DNA of 64,000 nt from assembly GCA_024401305.1 (NCBI GenBank), contig JAKSLI010000009.1:1-64000 (forward strand). The letters are read 5' to 3'. Position 1 is the stretch's first letter, and the number at the start of each line of letters is the position of its first letter. Below, piece after piece: positions 8,790 to 16,398 of the stretch. The DNA is from Bacteroidaceae bacterium (GTDB lineage Bacteria > Bacteroidota > Bacteroidia > Bacteroidales > Bacteroidaceae). The notes beneath the pieces were generated by a model. That model ran no database searches, had not been told where the DNA came from, and worked only from the letters and a program-made list of their open reading frames with translations. Position numbers and translations under genes: made by a program.

Positions 8790-11700
8790 ATGGTAAAAGC
8801 TTGGAAAGAAAAGGTAGTCATTCCTACCTACGAACCCGGAAAGCCGGAAAAGAATCCAATATTCCTTGAGAAGCGAGTCTATCAGGGAAGCAGTGGCGTT
8901 GTCTATCCATATCCCGTCATTGAGTCGATGAGCGACGAGAAGGTGGATAAGGAATACAATGTCGTATGGATTGAGAATGAATATATTAAGGTTATGATAA
9001 TGCCGGAGCTTGGCGGTCGTGTGCAGATGGCATACGATAAGATTGCCAAGCGCCATTTCGTTTACTATAATCAGGTCATCAAGCCTGCGTTGGTGGGATT
9101 GGCTGGTCCATGGATATCAGGCGGTATAGAGTTCAACTGGCCGCAGCACCATCGCCCTTCCACATTCATGCCGGTAGATTGCAAGATAGAGGAAAACTCA
9201 GACGGCAGCGTAACGGTGTGGGTAAACGAGATGGAGCGAATGTTCCATCAAAAGGGTATGGCTGGCTTCACGCTTCGCCCTGGCTGTGCTTACCTTGAGA
9301 TAAAGGGAGTGTTGTACAACCGCACTGAGGTTCCGCAGACTTTCCTTTGGTGGGCTAACCCTGCTGTGGCTGTCAACGACCACTACCAAAGTGTGTTCCC
9401 GCAGGATGTGAATGCCGTTTTCGACCATGGAAAGCGAGCTGTCTCATCATTCCCAATAGCTACCGGAGAGTATTATAAGATGGACTATTCGGCAGGTGTT
9501 GACATCTCAAACTACAAGAACATCTTCGTGCCTACATCATATATGGCGGTAAATTCGAAGTTCAACTTCGAGGGAGGCTATGAGAACGACACAAAGGCGG
9601 GGATGCTCCATGTGGCAAACCATCATGTGTCGCCGGGAAAGAAGCAATGGACATGGGGAAATGGCGATTTCGGTCGTGCGTGGGACAGAAACCTCACCGA
9701 TGAGGATGGTCCTTACATTGAGCTCATGGCTGGCGTCTATACCGAGAATCAGCCGGACTTCTCGTGGTTGCAACCATACGAGGAGAAGTCTTTCACGCAG
9801 TATTTCCTGCCATATCGCGAACTCGGCATCGTGAAGAATGCTACGCAAGACCTGCTCTTCAACATTGAGAAAGCTGCCGATTCTACTGCTATCCTCAAGC
9901 TTTTTGCCACTTCAAAGCGTGAATATAGCATCCGTATCCTGACAGATGCCGACGAAGAAATCTATTCGGAAACAACCGAACTCTCGCCAGAGGAAGTCTA
10001 TGTTAAGGAAATAGACCTCAAGGGCAATGCCTTGAACGCGATAACCGTAGAGGTTCTTCCGCTCAAGGGCGGTCGTGGAGGATTGACATGGCATGCTGAA
10101 TCCGATGAGGTGAAGCCTATTCCTGATGCTGCGGAGGCGGCACTTCTGCCTCATGAGATAAAGACTACGGAGCAACTCTTCCTCACAGGCTTGCATCTTG
10201 AGCAATACCGCCACGCCACTTATTCGCCTGTAGATTACTACGAGGAGGCTCTTCGCCGCGACCCGATAGATGTTCGTTGCAACAATGCCCTCGGACTCTG
10301 GTATATCCGTAAGGGTCAGTTCAAGAAGGCTGAACCATATTTGCAGACAGCCGTCAAGACTCTCCAGAAGCGCAATCCTAACCCTTACGACGGTGAACCG
10401 ATATACAATCTCGGTCTTTGCCTGAAATATCAAGGTAGATACAGCGAGGCTTACGACCGCTTCTACAAATCCACATGGAACGGCGCTTGGCAGGATGCCG
10501 GCTATTTCGCCTGTGCACAGATCTCAGCCATGCAAGGTCGTTTCGAGGATGCCTTGTATGAGGTGGAGCGTTCACTGCTCCGCAACTGGCACAACCATAA
10601 GGCACGCGCTCTGAAAGCAGCCGTGCTTCGCCATCTCGGCAGAACGGACGAGGCTCTCGCCCTTATAGACGATTCTCTCAAGATAGACGCCTTCAACTAT
10701 GGATGTCTCTTTGAGCAATGTTTGCTCAAAAAAGGTTTCAATGAAACCCTTAAGCACCTCATGCGTGGCGAGTCGCACAACTATGACGAGGTTGCTCTCG
10801 ACTACTGCCAGGCTGGTCTTGCTGATGAGGCTCTCGCCCTTTGGAATATCGCTATTGAGGAAGGTGCCGTGACGCCTATGACATACTATTACATGGCTTG
10901 GGCTGTCAATGCTTTCGGCGCTTCTTGCTCGCTGTCTGTCGCTGACCTTATCAGCAAGGCTGAGCAGCAGAACTTTGATTTCTGTTTCCCTAACCGTCCA
11001 GAGGCTGTTCTTGCCTTGAAGTTTGCCGTTGAGACTGACAGGGAAAAGACCTCGGGAGCGGCGTATCTTCTTGGCTGCCTTTATTACGACAAGCGTCAGT
11101 ATGACGAGGCTGTCGGCTATTGGGAAATGTCTCGCGACGCTAATCCTCAGTTCCCTACCGTGTGGCGTTGTCTTGCACTTGCTTACTTCAATAAAAGACC
11201 CTCTAAATCTCCCTTTGAGGGAGACTTCTCCATCCGGATGGCATCTTCCCCCTTACAGGGGGATAAGAGGGGGTCTGCCCTTCATTGTATGGAGAAGGCT
11301 TTCGCACTTGACACCTCAGATGCTCGCATACTCATGGAACTCGACCAACTCTACAAGCGTTTGCAGCGTCCTCATGCTGAGCGACTTGCCTTCCTTGAGC
11401 AATATCCTGACTGCATAGCGCAGCGCGACGACCTCATTCTTGAAGTCATCACGCTGAAGAACCTTACGGGCAAGATGCAGGAGGCGAAGGAACAGCTCGA
11501 TGCCCACATCTTCCATCCATGGGAAGGAGGCGAGGGAAAGGTGCCAGCGCAGTATCAGTTTGCTCGCGTGGAACTGGCTAAGCAGCTCCTTGCCACTGGC
11601 GGTTCATTGGATACAGCCATCGCCCTGTTGTCGGAATGTCTTGAATATCCGCACCATTTTGGCGAAGGAAAGCTCCACAATGCCCAGGAGAACGATTTCT

Positions 11701-12152
11701 ACTACTTCCTTGGCATGGCTTATCGCTCTCAGGGCAACGAGGAAAAGGCTGTTGAGATGTTTGAGAAAGCCGCTGTTGGCGATGCCCAGCCTGTAGCAGC
11801 CATGTATTACAACGACGCAAAACCGGATAAGATTTTCTATCAAGGGCTTGCCCTTCGTGCCTTGGGAAGAGAAGACAAGGCTCGCAGTCGCTTCAATGCA
11901 CTTGCCTCTTACGGCGAGAAGCACCTCTTCGACAAGGTACAGATGGACTATTTCGCCGTCTCTCTCCCTGACCTGCTTATTTGGGAAGATTCCCTACAGT
12001 CAAAGAACGACATCCATTGCCGCTATATGATGGCACTCGGATATTACGGACTCGGACAGAAAGACAAGGCACTCACTCTTATCCACCAGCTCCTCCAAAC
12101 CGATTGCAACCATCTCGGCATACAGCAACTCAAGAGTTTCGTGGAGATGTAA
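8790..12152 (+). CDS. DUF5107 domain and tetratricopeptide-repeat protein
   Basis: 1,120 residues without a signal peptide, probably cytoplasmic. The N-terminal 350 residues form a DUF5107 domain (VVIPTYEPGKPEKNP, MIMPELGGRVQM, GGIEFNWPQHHRPS), which resembles galactose-mutarotase-like beta-sandwich folds. From about residue 460 onward are multiple TPR units (NALGLWYIRKGQFKKAEPYL, EPIYNLGLCLKYQGRYSEAY, AAYLLGCLYYDKRQYDEAV). The family is linked to sugar metabolism and is often beside sugar porters, as here. Oddity: residues about 803-829 (KRPSKSPFEGDF to QGDKRGS) come from an 80-bp palindromic repeat inserted in frame between TPR helices at 11197-11276. Confidence 0.85.
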   Translation: MVKAWKEKVVIPTYEPGKPEKNPIFLEKRVYQGSSGVVYPYPVIESMSDEKVDKEYNVVWIENEYIKVMIMPELGGRVQMAYDKIAKRHFVYYNQVIKPALVGLAGPWISGGIEFNWPQHHRPSTFMPVDCKIEENSDGSVTVWVNEMERMFHQKGMAGFTLRPGCAYLEIKGVLYNRTEVPQTFLWWANPAVAVNDHYQSVFPQDVNAVFDHGKRAVSSFPIATGEYYKMDYSAGVDISNYKNIFVPTSYMAVNSKFNFEGGYENDTKAGMLHVANHHVSPGKKQWTWGNGDFGRAWDRNLTDEDGPYIELMAGVYTENQPDFSWLQPYEEKSFTQYFLPYRELGIVKNATQDLLFNIEKAADSTAILKLFATSKREYSIRILTDADEEIYSETTELSPEEVYVKEIDLKGNALNAITVEVLPLKGGRGGLTWHAESDEVKPIPDAAEAALLPHEIKTTEQLFLTGLHLEQYRHATYSPVDYYEEALRRDPIDVRCNNALGLWYIRKGQFKKAEPYLQTAVKTLQKRNPNPYDGEPIYNLGLCLKYQGRYSEAYDRFYKSTWNGAWQDAGYFACAQISAMQGRFEDALYEVERSLLRNWHNHKARALKAAVLRHLGRTDEALALIDDSLKIDAFNYGCLFEQCLLKKGFNETLKHLMRGESHNYDEVALDYCQAGLADEALALWNIAIEEGAVTPMTYYYMAWAVNAFGASCSLSVADLISKAEQQNFDFCFPNRPEAVLALKFAVETDREKTSGAAYLLGCLYYDKRQYDEAVGYWEMSRDANPQFPTVWRCLALAYFNKRPSKSPFEGDFSIRMASSPLQGDKRGSALHCMEKAFALDTSDARILMELDQLYKRLQRPHAERLAFLEQYPDCIAQRDDLILEVITLKNLTGKMQEAKEQLDAHIFHPWEGGEGKVPAQYQFARVELAKQLLATGGSLDTAIALLSECLEYPHHFGEGKLHNAQENDFYYFLGMAYRSQGNEEKAVEMFEKAAVGDAQPVAAMYYNDAKPDKIFYQGLALRALGREDKARSRFNALASYGEKHLFDKVQMDYFAVSLPDLLIWEDSLQSKNDIHCRYMMALGYYGLGQKDKALTLIHQLLQTDCNHLGIQQLKSFVEM
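11197..11276 (+). repeat. Palindromic repeat inserted in frame inside the DUF5107/TPR gene
   Basis: Begins AGACCCTCT and ends AGAGGGGGTCT (inverted ends), with inner CTCCCTTTGAGGGAG and CCCCCTTACAGGGGG hairpins and a CATCCGGATG core. The same CCATCCGGATGG core occurs intergenically at about 19363-19374. The gene stays open across it. Confidence 0.65.
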
Positions 12153-12192
12153 GAAGCTATACTTTCCATACTGGATTTTGTCCTTTGTACAC

Positions 12193-12422
12193 TGATACTA
12201 TTTTGTCACTCAGAACGGTGTTTTTCGTAACCCTATGAGTTTTGAATAAAAACTCTGTGGAAAACGACCAATTTTACTGTGACTTTTTAAAAAATCTCCG
12301 TGAGTTTTTACCTAAAACTCACGGAGATTTTTTGTGCCTTCCTAACGCTCACATTATCAAAGAGTTATGATAGTCGCCGGAAAGCCAGAAATATAGAAGG
12401 AGGCACTGATACTATTTTGTCA
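12193..12422 (+). repeat. Direct-repeat element (family E) copy 1 with central hairpin
   Basis: TGATACTATTTTGTCA occurs at 12193-12208 and again at 12407-12422 in the same orientation. Between them lies a near-perfect 17-bp stem of the ATCTCCGTGAGTTTT type (12292-12330) followed by T residues, which can act as a terminator between the converging DUF5107 and serpin genes. The same arrangement, inverted, is at 58468-58707. No gene is seen between 12153 and 12436. Confidence 0.65.
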
Positions 12423-12436
12423 GTTTCTACGGTTTT

Positions 12437-13723
12437 TTATTCAGCTTTTGGATTATTCACAACGCCGAGGAAGAGGATTACTCCTGTTGTCTTCTCGCGC
12501 ATACCGAATATGAATGGATGATTGAGGATAAGTGAAGGCGGCTCTACTGTAGATACTCCTTCGTTTCCCATCAGAACTGATACGGCTGCCCCCTCCGCAC
12601 CATCTTCGTCAACTATGAATTTTGCTTTTTGAAAGGCAGATTGAATATAGATACCCCTGTCTGCTATGCCATTGAAGTCTGCTGTTGATTCATTGAACAT
12701 GCTTGGACAGCCAAGCTTCTTGAAATAGTCATTTAGTACTATACTGAAACTTGCTTCGTATTTCGGAATAAGGACGCAAACAAGTTGAGTATCTTTGCAG
12801 TCAGACAGTTTATCCCAATTCTCCTTCATATAGTTATATGTAGCTTCAAGCGACTTGCCTTCAGCCGGAAGTGCGAAAAACATTTCAAACTTCTCTGACT
12901 TTCCCATGTTGAAGAAGCCCATTTGCATCTCATTGTCCTTATACCAAATGATATTCTTATCCGCTAACATAAAGTCTGTTAATACAGGACCATTTTCTGT
13001 TGTGAACCTATATTGCTCTGTCCAAGATTTATCAAACGCTTCTGTCCAAGGTGCTTTAACGTATGTGGCATTCAATAGAGCAAACACATTTGGCAGATAG
13101 CCTGGATTGTCTATCAGTGTAGGAATCATGCCAAAGGTCTTCTCTGAGCACCATCTGTTGATGTCGTCAACGGTCTTCTGCGTTTGCAGATCAGCAGGGG
13201 TTGTGTCCGCAAGATACATGTCCTTCAACGTATTGATGAACGGCGACTTCATGGTCACGTTTTGATTATACCAGATGGCATTGGAAGAAACGAACTTCAC
13301 TGTAGGGTCAATCTGCGTAAGACCTTCTGTTAGGACATTGAAGTAGCAGTTGATGCTCGATTTGCTCATGCCGTCAAGTCCTAACAGCGAAGTGATCTCG
13401 CTACTTGTCTTTCCGTTTGCACCATTGTTGAGCATGGCAAGGTCAACAGCCATGCTGAAAGGAGAGAACACCACGTTCTCTGACTTATGGTCTTTCAGGA
13501 TTTCGGCAAACACCTTCCATGCGAAGTCGTTGGTGGTGCCATTAAGTTCAAGATACTTCTCCGGCACATTGATGCGACCTTCGGAGATGATGTTTTCAAC
13601 CTTTTCTACAGGTTCCTCTGCAGGTACATCTACTATAGGATTGTCAGGAGTGATGTCATCCTGCGTGCTGTTGCATGATAGCAACGTGGCAATAGCCAGA
13701 GCAGAGAGAAATAGTTTTTTCAT
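12437..13723 (-). CDS. Serpin family protease inhibitor, lipoprotein
   Basis: 428 residues from the ATG at 13723; a longer reading to 13936 would run through the promoter at 13765-13796. The N-terminus MKKLFLSALAIATLLSC is a lipoprotein signal with the lipidation Cys at residue 17, so it is probably anchored in the envelope. The serpin fold is clear: NVVFSPFSMAVDLAML, ISSLLGLDG-type helix, NAIWYNQN, NRWCSEKTFG, and the hinge DEDGAEGAAVSVLM leading to the reactive loop, then NHPFIFGMREKTTGVILFLG. Small residues in the hinge fit an inhibitory serpin; P1 falls in the Gly-Asn-Glu-Gly-Val stretch, so the target cannot be stated. It may guard against host or competitor serine proteases. Confidence 0.93.
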   Translation of the reverse strand: MKKLFLSALAIATLLSCNSTQDDITPDNPIVDVPAEEPVEKVENIISEGRINVPEKYLELNGTTNDFAWKVFAEILKDHKSENVVFSPFSMAVDLAMLNNGANGKTSSEITSLLGLDGMSKSSINCYFNVLTEGLTQIDPTVKFVSSNAIWYNQNVTMKSPFINTLKDMYLADTTPADLQTQKTVDDINRWCSEKTFGMIPTLIDNPGYLPNVFALLNATYVKAPWTEAFDKSWTEQYRFTTENGPVLTDFMLADKNIIWYKDNEMQMGFFNMGKSEKFEMFFALPAEGKSLEATYNYMKENWDKLSDCKDTQLVCVLIPKYEASFSIVLNDYFKKLGCPSMFNESTADFNGIADRGIYIQSAFQKAKFIVDEDGAEGAAVSVLMGNEGVSTVEPPSLILNHPFIFGMREKTTGVILFLGVVNNPKAE

Positions 13724-13764
13724 ATCAGTGTAAGGTTTAATTGGTTTCTGAGTTTTTTCTGCTG

Positions 13765-13796
13765 CAAAATTATTAAGTATTTTTGTAACTAACAAA
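13765..13796 (-). promoter_or_regulatory. Serpin promoter
   Basis: On the minus strand TTTG (13793-13796) and TAATTTTG (13765-13772) are 20 bases apart, a good Bacteroidota -33/-7 pair. It decides the serpin start at 13723. Confidence 0.7.
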
Positions 13797-14090
13797 CCAT
13801 TCTTGAGATTGTAATGCCATTTTTCGCGCAAAAAGAGGCTATATAACTGATTATCATGCAAATGCAAAAAACAAAATGCAATGTGTTTTGCGGCTGATGT
13901 TTCCTGAACAAATCTTTTCTCTCGATACATTTCCACAAAACACCATTACAGTTTGTTTTTATTTATCACATTGATGTTCAATACATTACCCTACAAAATC
14001 TCAAATAAAGGCATTGACATTTTACCTTTTCGTATTAGAATATCAAAGTTTTTTCGTAAATTTGCCGAGTCATAACAATTTCAATCTTGC
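13797..14090. other. Divergent intergenic region
   Basis: Apart from the serpin promoter and a TAAATTTG -7 box at 14057-14064 for the rightward gene, nothing is recognised between the serpin start and 14091. The weak leftward ORF extension in this region is not supported. Confidence 0.5.
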
Positions 14091-14849
14091 ATGAAGCAAT
14101 ACCTTTTCTTATTTATCTTGCTTTTCTCATCAGCAGCCTTCGCCCAAGATGTCTGGACGGAAGGAACAACTTGGGTTATTGATTTTAACGCCCAAATATG
14201 GGATGATGATGAGAAGAAAATGGTAGAACATCCTCAAACCTCCTACACCCTTACTTCGAGCGTGGAAGTGGAAGGCGTATCATACTTCCCCTTGGTAAGA
14301 ACCATAGAAGAGAAAAGCTATATCGTCGCTTACATCCGCAGCGAACGTGGCGACTCTCTCGTGTATTCTAGGGTTGTTGGATTTGATGGTTATCTGTATC
14401 CGGACATGTTGCTTTTTGATTTCACCAAGAGCTTTGAATACGGTGACTCATTCCGTTATGGAACCGAACTTGGAATAGACAAGATGTATATTAGTAATGA
14501 ACGTCCTATTGAATACATCCATAATGTCATAAAAGAAGGCGACAGCTTGCCAATATGGAATGACATCATATATAAATTAGGTCCGACAGAAGGACCTCTC
14601 GGACTGTTTTTTGAAGATGAGTTTGATGGAAACAATCCGAAGCCTAAGACCACCAACGTTAGCCACATTCTTTTTGGCACAAGGAAAGGATCTCATGCAG
14701 AAATAGACTTCGATCCTACAACGGGCATTGTACGTCGCATCACATTCATTGACAAAGACAATCATATCTATGACCTTCAAGGGCGCAGGCTATATTCAGT
14801 TCCAGAGAAGGGCGTTTATATACAGAACGGTAAAAAATACCTAAAATAA
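14091..14849 (+). CDS. Secreted hypothetical protein with sorting-tail C-terminus
   Basis: 252 residues. MKQYLFLFILLFSSAAFAQ is a clear signal peptide ending at AFAQ. The body is beta-rich with no recognised domain (TSYTLTSSVEVEGVSYFPLV). The last 27 residues (IYDLQGRRLYSVPEKG then VYIQNGKKYLK) match the sorting-tail form found on four other proteins in the window, so export through a type IX-like route is inferred. It has its own promoter box at 14057 and is followed after 24 bases by a TPR/HTH regulator, possibly co-transcribed. Confidence 0.6.
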   Translation: MKQYLFLFILLFSSAAFAQDVWTEGTTWVIDFNAQIWDDDEKKMVEHPQTSYTLTSSVEVEGVSYFPLVRTIEEKSYIVAYIRSERGDSLVYSRVVGFDGYLYPDMLLFDFTKSFEYGDSFRYGTELGIDKMYISNERPIEYIHNVIKEGDSLPIWNDIIYKLGPTEGPLGLFFEDEFDGNNPKPKTTNVSHILFGTRKGSHAEIDFDPTTGIVRRITFIDKDNHIYDLQGRRLYSVPEKGVYIQNGKKYLK

Positions 14850-14873
14850 ACTACTGGTTTCCAACAACACAAA

Positions 14874-16280
14874 ATGATGGTAAAACGATTCTTCATACTG
14901 CTTAGTGCTTGCGTGCTGCTGGCATCCTGCACTGGCAATGGCATTGGCTGGGGTAGTAGTTCCGACTCCACCGCCGTGACTCGCTCTTTCCTTGAAAAAG
15001 GCAAGGCTATAAAAGAGGATAATGCCGACTCTGCACTGGTGTTGATTCTCAATGCTGTGGATTACGGCAAGGGATGCGAACCGCAACTGAGATATGATGT
15101 CTATAAGATTATCTCGGAAATGTACGAGGCGAAGAACATCAGCGACCAACAGCAGAAGTATCAGCGGCTTATGGCTGATGCTGCCAAAGCGATGAACAAC
15201 AAGCAGAAAGAGGCGGAGGCTTTCCTCAGGATATCCATGACGGACTTGACGATGGGAGAACTCGACAGGTCGCTCACTGACGCAAGGAAAGCCTACAAAC
15301 TGGCATTGGCTGATTCACTTGAATTCAAGGCAAACTGCCAACTTATGCAGACGCAAGTATTCTTGCAAAAAGAATTGGCTGACTCCGCCGACTTCCATCT
15401 CAAGGCGGCAAAGCAGATATGTCCGCAGATCATTGAGGGAGAAATGTATCGCCTGTCTGAGGCGTATGTGCTTTCTGCCATGAACGACAACGGAAAAATG
15501 GAAACTGCCATCAACGAATACAAGGCTGACGGCAGCGTATTCCTCAGCGCAGAGCTGACGAGGTTATTGATGTCAACGCACGAGAGCCTAGGCAACTGGC
15601 AGAAAGCCTACCGTGACGCCACGGAGCTGCTGCAACTGACAGACAGCATTTCGCAGAAGGAAGCGTCGGAATCAATGGCTCGCATACACGAACTCCAACA
15701 CGAGCAGCAGATGGAACGCAACCGTGCTGATAGGGAATCGGAGCGTGCCACACTATTCTTCAGTATGGCTGTTGTACTGTTTCTATTGCTCATGGCGAGC
15801 CTTGCTGCACTCTTTTTCAGAAAGAAAGCCATCGTAGCCCACGCTAACGAACTGGAAGCTTTGCAGCTTGCCGACAATTTCCAGGCGAGCGAGGCTATTG
15901 TAAAAGAGGAAAACCGACAGTTGCAGAAACTCTATTACGAGCATCTCTATGCCATCATACTCCCTATCATGAATGCTAACCGCGGAAAGTCGGGACACAT
16001 AAACCTTGAAGAACATTCATGGAAGCTGATAGAGGAAAATACGGACATGGTGATTCCGGACTTTACGTCAAAGCTTCGCCGCTCCCATCCTTCACTAACT
16101 GCTGAGGATGTCCGCTTCTGCTGCCTAGTTTCCATGCGCGTTCCGAACTCCGTCATTGCTGATGTCTATGGTATTGCGGCTTCTTCCGTATCAACTAGAA
16201 AGCACAGAATGAAAAAGAAACTTGATGCAGACATTCACGAACAGACTATTGAAGATTATCTTGGACAATATTTTCTCTGA
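14874..16280 (+). CDS. TPR membrane lipoprotein with C-terminal LuxR-type HTH (transcriptional regulator)
   Basis: 468 residues (MM start; the second ATG at 14877 is also possible). An N-terminal lipoprotein-like signal (FFILLSACVLLASC) is followed by TPR helices (about 30-280), one membrane helix (ATLFFSMAVVLFLLLMASLA, about 300-320), a coiled coil, and a C-terminal helix-turn-helix (LTAEDVRFCCLVSMRVPN, VIADVYGIAASSVSTRKHRM). This layout is typical of Bacteroidales membrane-tethered regulators that sense periplasmic signals through TPRs and bind DNA inside the cell. Targets are unknown; the neighbouring secreted protein is a candidate. A bidirectional terminator follows. Confidence 0.75.
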   Translation: MMVKRFFILLSACVLLASCTGNGIGWGSSSDSTAVTRSFLEKGKAIKEDNADSALVLILNAVDYGKGCEPQLRYDVYKIISEMYEAKNISDQQQKYQRLMADAAKAMNNKQKEAEAFLRISMTDLTMGELDRSLTDARKAYKLALADSLEFKANCQLMQTQVFLQKELADSADFHLKAAKQICPQIIEGEMYRLSEAYVLSAMNDNGKMETAINEYKADGSVFLSAELTRLLMSTHESLGNWQKAYRDATELLQLTDSISQKEASESMARIHELQHEQQMERNRADRESERATLFFSMAVVLFLLLMASLAALFFRKKAIVAHANELEALQLADNFQASEAIVKEENRQLQKLYYEHLYAIILPIMNANRGKSGHINLEEHSWKLIEENTDMVIPDFTSKLRRSHPSLTAEDVRFCCLVSMRVPNSVIADVYGIAASSVSTRKHRMKKKLDADIHEQTIEDYLGQYFL

Positions 16281-16301
16281 CAGGGAACATACTCATGAAA
16301 A

Positions 16302-16334
16302 AAGGCGCACAAGCAAAATCTGCCTGTGCGCCTT
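16302..16334. terminator. Bidirectional terminator between convergent genes
   Basis: Stem AAGGCGCACA(A)GCA pairing with TGCCTGTGCGCCTT, with A-rich sequence on the left and T residues on the right. It sits between the HTH regulator and the beta-barrel gene, which converge. Confidence 0.75.
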
Positions 16335-16398
16335 TGATGTTGTATTATATAGAGTAATTTTTATGTTCTTATTGTGGTGAATGCGAAAGTTGAAGTTC

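Noticed and set aside
12300..12521. 73-codon ORF on the plus strand
   Set aside because: It covers a hairpin repeat and the serpin 3' end and has no protein-like features.
13724..13936. N-terminal extension of the serpin
   Set aside because: It crosses a good promoter and removes the lipoprotein signal from the N-terminus.
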